A stretch of 39,169 bases of DNA, taken from contig CATKXN010000009.1 of assembly GCA_949840605.1 (NCBI GenBank), positions 1 through 39,169 of the forward strand, written 5' to 3'. Position 1 is the stretch's first letter; every line of letters begins with the position of its first letter. Both the position numbers and the translations under genes were made by a program. The stretch comes from an uncultured Alistipes sp. GTDB taxonomy: Bacteria; Bacteroidota; Bacteroidia; Bacteroidales; Rikenellaceae. Below, in pieces: positions 25,804 to 35,733 of the stretch. The notes beneath the pieces are model-generated. The model was not told where the DNA came from. It saw nothing but the letters and a program-made list of their open reading frames with translations, and did no database searches.

Positions 25804-27624
25804 ATGAAAAAGATCGTTTATATACTGTTGTTATGCCTGCCGATGCTTTCGTGCCAGGACGCTTCGTCGCTGATGGACAAGGAGGATGTGGGCGACCTGT
25901 ATGAAAAGGACGTCTTCCGGAGCGGAACCTACGCCCGCTATTTCGTCAACGACATCTATTACAACATCATCAGCAAAGGCTACGGGATAATCGGCGGTTC
26001 CTACCTGGACTGCGCGACCGACAACGGGGAGGCACGCCCGCTGGGAGGGGGCACCCACCTGTTCAACACCGGCAACTGGAACGCCGCCGACAACCCGCTG
26101 GGATTCATCTGGACCAACAGCTATGCCCAGATCCGCGCCTGCAACAAATTCTTGGAAAATTACCACCTGATCGAAGAGGAATCGGGCATCACCTCCCGGC
26201 TGGACATCGAATACCTGCATGCTCAGGTCATCTTCCTGCGCGCCTATTTCTACTCCGAACTGCTGAGGGCCTTCGGCGGCGTGCCGCTCATCACCAAGGT
26301 GCTGTCGATGAGCGACCCCGAGCTCCGATCGGAACGGGACTCGTTCGAAACCGTCCTCGATTTCATCGTCGGCGAGTGTGAAAACGCTGCCGAACTGCTC
26401 AAATCACTGCGCGGCGAAGACGCCACCCGTTACGGACTGTTCGGCGGTAATTTCGGCCGGGCGAACGAAGGCGCCGCCCTGGCGCTGAAAGCCAAGGTGC
26501 TGCTGATGGCCGCCAGCCCGCTGTTCAACCGTCCGGCCGACTTCCCGCAATACGACTCAGCCGACCCCAACGTCTCGCTGTGGCGCTATCCCGACTACGA
26601 TCCCGAACGCTGGAATACCGCAGCCAAAGCGCTCAAAGACGTCATCGACCTGGGATTTTACGATCTCTACCGAGCCAAGGCGGGGACCAAGACGGAATAC
26701 GAAACGCTGTTCTGCGTCCGGGCCCCGATCGAGGAAGCCATCTTCTCCTATCTGCGGGGTCCCAGCATCGACATCTATTTCAACAACCTGCCGTTCGATT
26801 TCATGCTCGTCCGCGGCAAGGGAACCCCGGTATGTTACAATCTGCCCACGCATGACCTGGTCATGGCCTATGAGATGAAAAACGGCATGCTGCCCGAGCA
26901 GAAGGATTCCGGATACCGCCCGCTCAACCCCTTCGCCGACCGCGACCCGCGTCTGAACGCCACGATCTGGCACGACGAATCGGTCTTCTGTAACATCCGC
27001 TTCGACACGTGGCATCGGGAGGTCACCTCGGAGAAGAGCGACGGCAAACATTACATCACCGGATATTCGCGCACGGGTTACTTCCTGCGCAAATACATGG
27101 ACCCCGACCTGAACCCATCGGCCTCGACGGCTCCGACCCTGCCGAATTCCTACCACCTGATCCGCTATGCCGACATCCTGCTGATGTACGCCGAAGCGCT
27201 GAACGAGTACCATGCCGATCCCGCATCGGCTCCGGAAGACGGCATTCGCTGGGCCATCGACCAGGTCCGCTCGCGCGCCGGCATGCCGGGTGTGGATGAA
27301 ACGTTCCGGAACCGGGGCTGGGCACTCAGCCAGGAAAATGTCCGCAGGTTTATTCAGAACGAACGCCGTGTGGAGTTCGCCTTCGAGGAGCATCGTTTCT
27401 GGGACATCCGCCGTTGGATGATCGGTACGCAGACCCAGCGGGAAGCGCACGAACTGGACATCACGCTCAAAGACGACGATCTCACGAAGGTTTACAAGTC
27501 CCGCAAATTCGAAAACCGCATTTACGAAGACCACATGAACCTGATGCCCATTCCGCAGTCGGAGATAAACAAAAATTCCAGCCTCGTACAGAACTGGGGC
27601 TGGTCTCCGAAACAAGTCAACTAA
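25804..27624 (+). CDS. SusD/RagB-family glycan-binding lipoprotein 2
   Basis: A 606-residue surface lipoprotein (lipobox PMLSC, C17) paired with SusC2. Family features are NSYAQIRACNKFLENYHLIEE, the helical stretch AQVIFLRAYFYSELLRAFGGVPLIT, AALALKAKVLLMAASPLFNRP, and C-terminal ERRVEFAFEEHRFWDIRRW. It ends with MPIPQSEINKNSSLVQNWGW, as SusD1 does. The ATG at 25804 (MKKIVYILL) is chosen over a TTG at 25792 because the signal peptide begins there. It lies 13 bases before the next PUL gene. Confidence 0.95.
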   Translation: MKKIVYILLLCLPMLSCQDASSLMDKEDVGDLYEKDVFRSGTYARYFVNDIYYNIISKGYGIIGGSYLDCATDNGEARPLGGGTHLFNTGNWNAADNPLGFIWTNSYAQIRACNKFLENYHLIEEESGITSRLDIEYLHAQVIFLRAYFYSELLRAFGGVPLITKVLSMSDPELRSERDSFETVLDFIVGECENAAELLKSLRGEDATRYGLFGGNFGRANEGAALALKAKVLLMAASPLFNRPADFPQYDSADPNVSLWRYPDYDPERWNTAAKALKDVIDLGFYDLYRAKAGTKTEYETLFCVRAPIEEAIFSYLRGPSIDIYFNNLPFDFMLVRGKGTPVCYNLPTHDLVMAYEMKNGMLPEQKDSGYRPLNPFADRDPRLNATIWHDESVFCNIRFDTWHREVTSEKSDGKHYITGYSRTGYFLRKYMDPDLNPSASTAPTLPNSYHLIRYADILLMYAEALNEYHADPASAPEDGIRWAIDQVRSRAGMPGVDETFRNRGWALSQENVRRFIQNERRVEFAFEEHRFWDIRRWMIGTQTQREAHELDITLKDDDLTKVYKSRKFENRIYEDHMNLMPIPQSEINKNSSLVQNWGWSPKQVN

Positions 27625-27637
27625 AAAATCCGTCGTT

Positions 27638-29476
27638 ATGAAATTCATCGTGAAATTACTGGCACTGACTTTTGTGACCATCCCGTTCCTGTTCTCCTGT
27701 ACGGACGAAGAGATTACCGAACCCGGCATACAGGTAACCACCCTCGATTTCGCGTCGGTCGGGACCAATACGGCCGTCGGCAGCGGCTACCTCACCAAAG
27801 GCGAAGCCGCGGCGCTGACGGAACGGGGCATCTGCTGGAGCTCCCTCCCCGATCCCACCGTCGCCGACAGCAAGGCCGTTTCGACGGACGACGCGGCGAA
27901 GCACAGTTTCTCCGTGCAGCTCTCCGGCCTAACGCCCAATACCTGTTACCATGCCCGGGCCTATGTCTCGGACGGCAGCACGGTGCACTATGGCAATCCG
28001 ATCACCTTCACGACCAAAGACCAGCCCGGAGAGGGATGGTGCCTGATCGAAAGCGTCACCGGAATCACCCCCTCCTCCGCCACCGTCAATATGACGATGG
28101 CGTCCGACGGCGGCAACGACATCGCCCAGATCGGCATCTGCTTCTCGCAGTCGGCTGACCCGACGGTCAACGACGAAGTGTTGTTCACCGAGGGCGGACG
28201 CGATTTCTCGGCGGAACTCACCGACCTGAAACAGAACATGCAGTATTACGTCCGTCCCTACATCAAGACTGCGGACGGGCAGATCACCTACGGCGAGCAG
28301 TTTGTCTTCCGCACCATCAACTTCATCGTCACCAAAGATCTCTGCCCGGGCTTCCGGTCAGCCTATTTCTTCGGCGAAACGATGAAAAACGAGTCGGACC
28401 CCTCGGTCGAACGCGGATTCTGCTGGAGCGAACATGAAAACCCGACCGTCGAAACCGACCATTTCAAAATGATCAGCGGCACCGTGGGCAATTTCAACCT
28501 GCTGGCTACGGGTTTCGAGAAGGGCAAGACCTATCATGTCCGGGCCTACGCCAAAAATTCCAGCGGCACGCATTACGGCGAGCAGATGACTTTCACCACC
28601 AAAACGGGCAGCATCCTGCCGGGTCTGACGCTCGAAGACATGGTCCTCGTGGAAAAGGGCTCTTTCCGGATGGGGTATCCCCTATCGGCTACCGTCCCCA
28701 ACCTTCACAGCGGCAAGACGCTGAACACGGAAACGGTACATTCGGTAACATTGACCAAAGATTTCTACATCTGCCGTTATCAGGTGACCTGCGAACAGAT
28801 CTGCGCGTTCCTCAACAGCCATCCTATCAACCGGTCTACGAGTCTCGTCTACAACACCTATCTCTTCGGCGCCACCAATACGCGTCCCTTCTCGTTCAAG
28901 GCTCCGATGGACGGCGGCACCTCGATATTCGAGCCCAATGCCAATTGTGCCCTCCGTCCTGCGGCCAGCATCACGTGGCTGTGCGCCTATGAGTATTGCC
29001 GCTGGCTTTCGGCCGAACTCGGCGTGGAGGTGCGCCTGCCGACCGAAGCGGAATGGGAATATGCAGCCCGCGGCGGCAACAAGAGCCAGGGCTACCTGTT
29101 CAGCGGCAGCAACACGGCCGGCGAGGTCGGTGTACGCACCAACAGCAATGCCGGAACCCGGAACGTCGGTTCGTTGAAGGCAAACGAGCTGGGCATCTAC
29201 GACATGAGCGGAAATACGTTCGAATATTGCGAAGACGTCTACGCCGATTTCTACTACACAGACGGCGCCGTAGACCCGTGCAACAAAAACACCAACGACC
29301 TCACGGGCCAGCCGAGATGTATCCGGGGCGGCAGTTTCAGGCACTTCAACGCTGACCAGTCCAAAGACTACCAGCTTCTCGGACGCCGGGGCCGCGCCGG
29401 CAACGGCAACACCGACTGCGGCAACCACTCGGGAATGCGTTTCGTCATGTCGAAACTCCCCGCAACCCTCGATTAG
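27638..29476 (+). CDS. Surface lipoprotein with three Ig-like repeats and an FGE-like domain
   Basis: A 612-residue predicted surface lipoprotein (C21 followed by TDEE). Three Ig/Fn-like repeats of about 95 residues span roughly 32-127, 133-227 and 228-323. Repeats 1 and 3 carry the Bacteroidota signature ERGICWS or ERGFCWS with PTV, and all end YGxxxxFxT. A formylglycine-generating-enzyme/SUMF1-type fold covers 333-605 (MVLVEKGSFRMG, RYQVTCEQICAFLN, RLPTEAEWEYAARGG, ELGIYDMSGNTFEYCED, IRGGSF, GMRF). The paired active-site cysteines of true FGEs, expected just after GGSF, are absent (SFRHFNADQSKDY), so sulfatase activation is unlikely. No sulfatase is encoded nearby. Its position after SusD2 suggests a surface glycan-binding protein (inference). 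Confidence 0.8.
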   Translation: MKFIVKLLALTFVTIPFLFSCTDEEITEPGIQVTTLDFASVGTNTAVGSGYLTKGEAAALTERGICWSSLPDPTVADSKAVSTDDAAKHSFSVQLSGLTPNTCYHARAYVSDGSTVHYGNPITFTTKDQPGEGWCLIESVTGITPSSATVNMTMASDGGNDIAQIGICFSQSADPTVNDEVLFTEGGRDFSAELTDLKQNMQYYVRPYIKTADGQITYGEQFVFRTINFIVTKDLCPGFRSAYFFGETMKNESDPSVERGFCWSEHENPTVETDHFKMISGTVGNFNLLATGFEKGKTYHVRAYAKNSSGTHYGEQMTFTTKTGSILPGLTLEDMVLVEKGSFRMGYPLSATVPNLHSGKTLNTETVHSVTLTKDFYICRYQVTCEQICAFLNSHPINRSTSLVYNTYLFGATNTRPFSFKAPMDGGTSIFEPNANCALRPAASITWLCAYEYCRWLSAELGVEVRLPTEAEWEYAARGGNKSQGYLFSGSNTAGEVGVRTNSNAGTRNVGSLKANELGIYDMSGNTFEYCEDVYADFYYTDGAVDPCNKNTNDLTGQPRCIRGGSFRHFNADQSKDYQLLGRRGRAGNGNTDCGNHSGMRFVMSKLPATLD

Positions 29477-29486
29477 CCCGGTAACG

Positions 29487-30911
29487 ATGAAAAGCAATTA
29501 TCTGAAATTCGGATTGGGAATGCTGATACTCCTCCTTTGCGCATGCGAAGGAGGAGCATCGGAACCCGCCGACGTCCCCGAAGGTCCCGACCCCGGAGCC
29601 AAGCCCTTCCTGAGCATACTGCCTACAACGAAAACGGTAGGTACCGCAGCCGGAGAGTTCAACGTCTCGGTCAGCAGCAACACTTCGTGGACCGTCGAAC
29701 CGCTTGCCGAATGGATCAGCGTTCCCGTGCGCGCGGGCGAGAAAAGCAACTCCGTCAAGATCCGCTACGGAGCCAGTACGGTGACTTCCCGTTCGGGCGA
29801 AGTGACGTTCAGCGCCGAAGGCGTCGAGCCGGTGAAACTGCGGGTGACGCAGGGCGACAAAACCTTCACCAATCCGCTCGGCGGAGTCCCCGACCCGTGG
29901 ATCATCCGGCATGACGGCTGGTATTATCTGTGCAAAGCCCACGGAAACGGTATCAATCTGTCCCGGTCGAAAAAACTCACCGAGCTGACAAGTACGCAAC
30001 AAATCTTCGCCGCACCCAAAGATACGGAGGGAAACAAACCGTGGAATGTCGCCCACTATTGGGCCCCCGAACTGCACCGCATCGACGGTCGCTGGTATAT
30101 CTACTACACTGCCGGCCGCCCCTCCTCGGAATTCGGCGGACACTACTATTCGCAGCGCAGCGGCGTCCTGCGCGCCAAAAGTTCCGACCCGTTCGGCGAG
30201 TGGGAGGATATGGGCATGCTTTACACGGGCGATCACTACAGCGAAGGTATCGTCCCCACGCTGGAAAACACCGAGAATTTCGCCATCGACCTGAATGTCA
30301 TGGAGATCAACGGGACGCTTTACGCCGTCTGGTCGGGCAACCCGGTCGGGTCCACCACGCAGAGCCTTTTCATCGCCGAGATGAAAGACCCCTGCACCAT
30401 CGGTTCCAGCCGGGTGAAGCTCTCCGACCCCGACCAGCCCTGGGAACTGCTGACTTCGACCATCCAAGAGGGCCCTGCCATGATCAAGCACGGCAACAAG
30501 GCCTTCATCGTCTACTCCTGCAACGGCTCCTGGACCAAGCAGTACCGGCTGGCCTACCTGGAACTGGACGACATGCGGAAAGACCCGATGAAGCCTGAAA
30601 ACTGGAAGAAGTCGGCATCCTATGTCTTTTTCCGCAACGATGACATCCGGGCCAAAGACAACACCTATCAGGAAGGCATCAACGGCGAGCCGGGAGGAGT
30701 CCACGGCGCAGGCCACTGCTCGTTCACCCAATCTCCCGACGGAACCGAAGACTGGATCGTCTATCACACGAAACGGTTCCGCGAAGACGGATACGAAACC
30801 TACCGGTATACCTTCGTACAACGGTTCGGATGGAATGCCGACGACACGCCGAATTTCGGCACGCCGGTCGGCTGGGAAGAGCCCGTAGTCGTTCCTTCGG
30901 GCGAAGAATAA
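29487..30911 (+). CDS. BACON-GH43 lipoprotein, probable alpha-L-arabinofuranosidase
   Basis: A 474-residue predicted lipoprotein (lipobox LCAC, C20). A BACON domain spans about 41-124 (NTSWTVEPLAEWISV and SGEVTFSAEG). A five-bladed beta-propeller GH43 domain covers about 127-470. The three expected acidic catalytic residues are in context: D136 (GGVPDPWIIRHDGWYYL), D268 (FAIDLNVME) and E328 (IQEGPAMIKHG). HYWAPELHRIDGRWYIYYTA is the second propeller strand. GH43 enzymes of this kind usually release L-arabinofuranose, sometimes xylose, so activity is not fixed by sequence. It follows the FGE-like lipoprotein by 10 bases and precedes the mannonate oxidoreductase by 23. Confidence 0.87.
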   Translation: MKSNYLKFGLGMLILLLCACEGGASEPADVPEGPDPGAKPFLSILPTTKTVGTAAGEFNVSVSSNTSWTVEPLAEWISVPVRAGEKSNSVKIRYGASTVTSRSGEVTFSAEGVEPVKLRVTQGDKTFTNPLGGVPDPWIIRHDGWYYLCKAHGNGINLSRSKKLTELTSTQQIFAAPKDTEGNKPWNVAHYWAPELHRIDGRWYIYYTAGRPSSEFGGHYYSQRSGVLRAKSSDPFGEWEDMGMLYTGDHYSEGIVPTLENTENFAIDLNVMEINGTLYAVWSGNPVGSTTQSLFIAEMKDPCTIGSSRVKLSDPDQPWELLTSTIQEGPAMIKHGNKAFIVYSCNGSWTKQYRLAYLELDDMRKDPMKPENWKKSASYVFFRNDDIRAKDNTYQEGINGEPGGVHGAGHCSFTQSPDGTEDWIVYHTKRFREDGYETYRYTFVQRFGWNADDTPNFGTPVGWEEPVVVPSGEE

Positions 30912-30934
30912 ATCCAAATAAATTCAACAAAGAA

Positions 30935-31738
30935 ATGAGTAATCTAAAAGGCAAAGTTGCCATTGTAACAGGCGGAGGCGGAGTGCTGGGAGGAAATATC
31001 TCGGACAGCCTGGTCAAAGCCGGAGTGAAAGTAGTCATCCTCGACATCCGTCAGGAAAACATCGACAAACGGGTGGCTGAACTCTCCCCCTACGGAGAGA
31101 TCGCCGGATTCACCTGCAACGTGCTCGACACAGAAAGTCTGGAAAAGGTGAAGACACAGATACTCGACCGCTGGGACCACATCGACATTCTGGTCAACGC
31201 GGCCGGCGGCAATCTTCCCGGCGCCACGCTGCGCGAAGACCAGACGGTCTTCGACATGAAGATCACGGACCTGAACCGGGTGATCGACCTCAACATGTAC
31301 GGTTCGGTCTATCCCTGCCTGGTATTCGGCAAAACGATGGCCGAACAGAAATACGGTGTGATGATCAACGTCTCCTCGATGGCCACCTATTCGGCGATCA
31401 CGCGCGTACTGGGTTATTCGATGGCCAAAAGCTCGATCAATATCTTCACCCAGTGGATGGCTATGGAGATGGCGCTCAAATTCAGCGACAGGATTCGTGT
31501 CAACGCCATCGCCCCGGGCTTTTTCATCGGCGACCAGAACCGGGCCGTGCTGATCAACCCGGACGGCTCCTACACCGAACGCAGCAAAAAGGTGATGGCC
31601 CATACGCCGATGGGACGCTTCGGCGACATCTCCGAACTGAACGGAATCGTGAAATTCCTCTGCTCGGACGAAGCGAGCTTCATCACCGGCGCTGTCATTC
31701 CGGTCGACGGCGGATTCAGCTCTTTCAGTGCCGTGTAA
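30935..31738 (+). CDS. uxuB: SDR-type D-mannonate oxidoreductase
   Basis: A 267-residue cytoplasmic short-chain dehydrogenase. The NAD(P)-binding motif TGGGGVLGGN lies at the N-terminus, NAAGG after the fourth strand, and the catalytic pair at S...YSMAKSS (YxxxK). Family-specific features of the SDR mannonate oxidoreductases are GFFIGDQNRAVLINPDGS, TPMGRFGD and the ending VIPVDGGFSSFSAV. The reaction would be interconversion of D-fructuronate and D-mannonate, which feeds UxuA (15073-16272). The ATG at 30935 begins the homology; the upstream open frame overlaps the GH43 end. The functional name rests on recalled family sequence plus the uxuA and GH115 context, so a related sugar dehydrogenase remains possible. 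Confidence 0.8.
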   Translation: MSNLKGKVAIVTGGGGVLGGNISDSLVKAGVKVVILDIRQENIDKRVAELSPYGEIAGFTCNVLDTESLEKVKTQILDRWDHIDILVNAAGGNLPGATLREDQTVFDMKITDLNRVIDLNMYGSVYPCLVFGKTMAEQKYGVMINVSSMATYSAITRVLGYSMAKSSINIFTQWMAMEMALKFSDRIRVNAIAPGFFIGDQNRAVLINPDGSYTERSKKVMAHTPMGRFGDISELNGIVKFLCSDEASFITGAVIPVDGGFSSFSAV

Positions 31739-31756
31739 CCGGAAAAACGACCCGAG

Positions 31757-34705
31757 ATGAAAAAAACGCTGATCCTGATCGCCTGCGTGCTCGGACTGTA
31801 CGGTCCGGACATGCAGGCTCAGGTGCGGCTGACCGAAAAGACCTCCGGCAAGGAGGTTTTCCGGCTCTCCGCACCGAACCGGCAGACGGTTATCCGTCAC
31901 GACGCCAACGACGCGACGGTCGTCGGCAAGACAGCGGAGCTCCTGGCCGCAGACCTCGCCCTCGTCACGGGACGGAAAGGACTTACGACCACCGGCGACG
32001 AGCTTCCCCGAAACGCCGACGTGATCATTGCCGGAACGATCGGCCGAAGCGACCTGATCGACCGACTGATCGCACAGCGCAAAATCGCCGCCGACACGAT
32101 CGCCGGCAGCCGCGAGCGCTACCTGATCCAAACGGTCGCCAAGCCCGTTCCGGGCGTTTCCGAAGCGCTGGTCATCGCCGGAAGCGACCGCCGGGGAACC
32201 GCCTACGGACTTCTTGCCGTTTCGGACGCTATCGGCGTAAGCCCGTGGTACTGGTGGGCCGACGTCCCCGTCAAGCCGCGCACATCGCTCTACCTGCACG
32301 TTCATCCCGAAGTCTCCAAAACGCCGTCGGTCATGTACCGGGGCCTGTTCATCAACGACGAAGATTGGGGGCTGCTGCCCTGGGCGCGGCACACGTTCGA
32401 CCCCGAACAGGGCAACATCGGCCCCAAGACCTACGCCAAAGTCTGCGAACTGCTGCTCCGGCTGAAAGCCAACTACCTCTGCCCGGCCATGCACGAAGCC
32501 TCCACAGCCTTCAACAAAATTCCCGAAAACAAAATGGTGGCCGATTCGTTCGCCATCGTCATGGGATCGGTCCATTGCGAACCCCTGCTGTTCAACAATG
32601 CCAGCGAATGGGACCGCAAGACGATGGGCGAATGGGACTATGTGAAGAACAAGGAGGGCATCAACCGTGTCCTGCGCCAACGTGTCCGCGAGAATGCCGC
32701 CTACGAAAACGTCTATACGCTGGCTCTGCGCGGTCTCCACGACCGGGCCATGACCGGCAGCAGCGACATAAGAGAACGCGTCCGCCAACTGGAAGGCGCC
32801 CTGCACGACCAGCGGCAGCTGCTCGTCGACGAATTGGGTAAACCCGGAGAGGAAATCCCGCAGGCTTTCACCCCGTACAAGGAGGTGCTGGAAGTCTATT
32901 CGAACGGTCTCGAACTGCCTGACGACGTGACGATCATCTGGCCGGACGACAACTACGGCTACATGAAACGGCTGAGCGGCGAGCGCGAACGAAAACGTTC
33001 GGGGCGTTCGGGCGTTTATTATCACGCCTCCTATCTGGGCAAACCGCACGACTATCTCTGGCTCTCCTCGACCTCGCCGGCACTGATGTACGAAGAGCTC
33101 CGCAAAGCCTACGACGCCACGGCCGACCGCATCTGGCTGCTGAACGCCGGCGATATCAAGGCCTGCGAACCGGCCGTCGACCTCTTTCTGGCCATGGCAT
33201 ACGACATCGACCGGTTCGACTATACCAACGTGGCCGATTATCAGGCCCGAACGCTCAGCCGGATGTTCGGCGACCGGTATTACGACACCTTCCGCGAAAT
33301 CACCGCGACGTTCTACGACCTGGCCTTCCAGCGCAAGCCCGAACTGATGGGCTGGGGCTACCAGTGGGCGACCGACAAACACGGCCGGGAACGCTGCACC
33401 GACACGGATTTCTCCTGCGCCAACTACGGGGAGGCCGGCCGCCGCGTAGCCGAATACGACCGGATCGGCAAACTGGCCGAAGAGGTGATGAACGCTCTTC
33501 CGGAGGTCGAGAAACCCGCTTTCTACCAACTGCTGTACTACCCCGTCCGGGCCACGGAGCAGCTCAACAAAATGATTCTCGGCGGACAGCGGAACCGTTG
33601 GTACGCCCGGCAGGGCCGTGCCTCCGCCAACACGCTGCGCGACGAGGTCCGGGCGCATTACGATTCGCTGCAAAACCTTACCGCCGGCTACAACGAACTG
33701 CTGGGCGGCAAGTGGAACCGGATCATGACGACTCGCCAGGGTTTCGCCTGCTCCTACTACCAACTGCCGGCGCTGGACAGCGTCGCCCTGCAGTCCGGAG
33801 CATCGATGGGCGTCTGGGCCGAGTCGGAGGACGTGCTCAAAGGCCGGAGCAGTTTCCACGAACTCCCTGCTTTCAGCGCTTACACCCGCCGCACGGGGCG
33901 GATCGACGTATTCAACAAGGGCGACAGACCCCTCGTCTGGACCGCCGCGCCCTCCGACGAATGGATTCGTCTCGGCCGCACGTCGGGGACGACCTCCACA
34001 CAGCAGGAACTGTCCGTAGAGATCGACTGGGAAAAGGTTCCCGTCGGAGAACGCATCCAGGGATCGGTCCGCATCGACGCCGGCAGCGAACGGGAGACCG
34101 TTCTCGTCTCGGTCTTCAACCCAGCAACTCCCGCACCGGAAACGATCAAGGGACTGTATGTGGAGGACAACGGGTGTGTCTCGATCCCGGCTGCCGGCTT
34201 CCACCGCAAATTTGAGAACGAGCAGGTAAAAGTGACGCTCATCGACAACCTCGGATACGAAAAGAAAGCCGTCATGATGGGACATCCCCTGAGCGGCATG
34301 CAGCGCACCGGAGGCCGCCATACACCCCGTCTGGAATACGATTTTTACAGTTTCAGCAGCGGATCGGTCGACGTATACACCTACATGCTGCCCACCTTCC
34401 CGCTGAGCGCCGACCGCCCGTTCGCCCACGAAACCTCCTCAACGGAGACCAAATACGGCGTAGCGATCGACGAAGGCCCGGTAATGAACCCCACAACCTC
34501 CTCGTTCGAATATGCACAGACCTGGTATGAAAACGTGCTGAAAAACTGCGCCGTGAAGAAAACCACGCTGCACATCGACCGCCCCGGCAGGCACACCGTC
34601 AAGATCATCTGCGGAGATCCGTGCGTAGTAGTCCAGAAGATCGTACTCGACTTCGGCGGCATGAAACGCTCCTACGCCGGCCCTCCCCCGACCGAAGTCA
34701 TCTGA
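31757..34705 (+). CDS. GH115 alpha-glucuronidase 1
   Basis: A 982-residue exported enzyme with a Sec signal peptide (about 1-22, ending MQAQ). GH115 enzymes remove alpha-1,2-linked glucuronic or 4-O-methylglucuronic acid from polymers such as glucuronoxylan or arabinogalactan. Family motifs are IAGSDRRGTAYGLLAVSDAIG, SPWYWWADVP, YRGLFINDEDWGLLPW, NYLCPAMHEASTAFN, PLLFNNASEWDR and IWPDDNYGYMKRL. A GH115 C-terminal domain follows (VEDNGCVSIPAAGFHRKF to VLDFGGMKRSY), preceded by a BACON-like strand region. I have not assigned catalytic residues by number. Compared with the second copy, the substrate-side loop is YLGKPHDYLWLSS rather than YWGPPMNFLWINT. It lies 18 bases after uxuB and 23 before a GH43 gene. 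Confidence 0.94.
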   Translation: MKKTLILIACVLGLYGPDMQAQVRLTEKTSGKEVFRLSAPNRQTVIRHDANDATVVGKTAELLAADLALVTGRKGLTTTGDELPRNADVIIAGTIGRSDLIDRLIAQRKIAADTIAGSRERYLIQTVAKPVPGVSEALVIAGSDRRGTAYGLLAVSDAIGVSPWYWWADVPVKPRTSLYLHVHPEVSKTPSVMYRGLFINDEDWGLLPWARHTFDPEQGNIGPKTYAKVCELLLRLKANYLCPAMHEASTAFNKIPENKMVADSFAIVMGSVHCEPLLFNNASEWDRKTMGEWDYVKNKEGINRVLRQRVRENAAYENVYTLALRGLHDRAMTGSSDIRERVRQLEGALHDQRQLLVDELGKPGEEIPQAFTPYKEVLEVYSNGLELPDDVTIIWPDDNYGYMKRLSGERERKRSGRSGVYYHASYLGKPHDYLWLSSTSPALMYEELRKAYDATADRIWLLNAGDIKACEPAVDLFLAMAYDIDRFDYTNVADYQARTLSRMFGDRYYDTFREITATFYDLAFQRKPELMGWGYQWATDKHGRERCTDTDFSCANYGEAGRRVAEYDRIGKLAEEVMNALPEVEKPAFYQLLYYPVRATEQLNKMILGGQRNRWYARQGRASANTLRDEVRAHYDSLQNLTAGYNELLGGKWNRIMTTRQGFACSYYQLPALDSVALQSGASMGVWAESEDVLKGRSSFHELPAFSAYTRRTGRIDVFNKGDRPLVWTAAPSDEWIRLGRTSGTTSTQQELSVEIDWEKVPVGERIQGSVRIDAGSERETVLVSVFNPATPAPETIKGLYVEDNGCVSIPAAGFHRKFENEQVKVTLIDNLGYEKKAVMMGHPLSGMQRTGGRHTPRLEYDFYSFSSGSVDVYTYMLPTFPLSADRPFAHETSSTETKYGVAIDEGPVMNPTTSSFEYAQTWYENVLKNCAVKKTTLHIDRPGRHTVKIICGDPCVVVQKIVLDFGGMKRSYAGPPPTEVI

Positions 34706-34728
34706 TAAACAACAAACAGTAAAAACCG

Positions 34729-35712
34729 ATGAAGAAACTCCTCAAAACACTGGTTCTCTGCGGCATTCTTTTCCCTGCGTCCGGCATCCGTGCCCAGAAC
34801 GCCTACACCAATCCGGTCATGGACTTCGACATGCCCGACCCGACGGTTATCTGTGCCGACGACGGCTGCTTCTATCTCTACGCCACGGAAGGCCACGGTT
34901 ACAGCATACCCATCGTCCGTTCCTCCGACCTGGTGAACTGGGAGCGCGTCGGCACGGCATTCAGCCAGGAGACACGCCCCACGTTCGAGCCCAAAGGCGG
35001 GCTATGGGCGCCCGACATCAACCGGCTGAAAAAACAATACCTGCTCTACTATTCGATGTCCACCTGGGGAGGAAGCGAGACATGCGGTATCGGCGTGGCG
35101 ACGGCGGACAGCCCGCAGGGGCCTTTTAAAGACCACGGACCGCTGTTCCGCAGCAACACGATCGGCGTGTTCAACTCCATCGACCCGGAGTTCGTGCGCG
35201 AGAAAGGACGCAACTACCTCTTCTGGGGCAGTTTCTGGGGTATTTATGCCGTGGAGCTCACCAAAGACGGGCTCGCCGTGAAAACCGGCAGCGAACCGAA
35301 GCAGATCGCCGGAGGGGCTTTCGAAGCGACCTGCATCCACAAACGGGACGGTTACTATTACCTTTTCGCCTCGATCGGTTCCTGCTGCGAAGGTCTCAAC
35401 AGCACCTACACCACCGTCGTGGGCCGTTCGCGCAACCTGATGGGTCCCTATACCGACAAATCCGGAAAAGCGATGCTCGACAACGGCTGCGAGGTGGTCA
35501 TCCGGCGCAGCGACCGGTTCGTCGGCCCCGGACACAACTCCGATATCGTCACCGACAAGGCGGGCGACGACTGGCTGCTCTATCACGCCGTGGACTCCCG
35601 CGACCCGCGGGGCCGCAAACTGCTGCTCGACAAGATCGAATGGGTCGACGGATGGCCGACGGTCCGGGATACGCAACCTTCGGAGACCCCGCAACCGACA
35701 CCTCTTTTCTAA
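34729..35712 (+). CDS. GH43 family arabinanase/arabinofuranosidase-like enzyme
   Basis: A 327-residue single-domain GH43 protein with a cleavable signal peptide (about 1-23, ending IRAQ). The five-bladed propeller keeps the family acids: D37 (MPDPTVICADDGCFYLYAT), D152 (NSIDPEFV) and E199 (GAFEATCI). Other motifs are GLWAPDINRL and GHNSDIVTD. It lacks a carbohydrate-binding or C-terminal beta-sandwich module. The class is most often annotated as arabinan endo-1,5-alpha-L-arabinosidase, though alpha-L-arabinofuranosidase or galactosidase activity also occurs in GH43. It sits between the two GH115 genes with gaps of 23 and 21 bases, so all three are co-transcribed and probably trim one side chain together (inference). 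Confidence 0.87.
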   Translation: MKKLLKTLVLCGILFPASGIRAQNAYTNPVMDFDMPDPTVICADDGCFYLYATEGHGYSIPIVRSSDLVNWERVGTAFSQETRPTFEPKGGLWAPDINRLKKQYLLYYSMSTWGGSETCGIGVATADSPQGPFKDHGPLFRSNTIGVFNSIDPEFVREKGRNYLFWGSFWGIYAVELTKDGLAVKTGSEPKQIAGGAFEATCIHKRDGYYYLFASIGSCCEGLNSTYTTVVGRSRNLMGPYTDKSGKAMLDNGCEVVIRRSDRFVGPGHNSDIVTDKAGDDWLLYHAVDSRDPRGRKLLLDKIEWVDGWPTVRDTQPSETPQPTPLF

Positions 35713-35733
35713 ACCATAAAACCTGAAAACGAC

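Noticed and set aside
27638..29476. Calling the FGE-like gene a sulfatase-maturing enzyme
   Set aside because: The catalytic cysteine pair is absent and no sulfatase is encoded in the window; a surface lipoprotein signal also argues against it.
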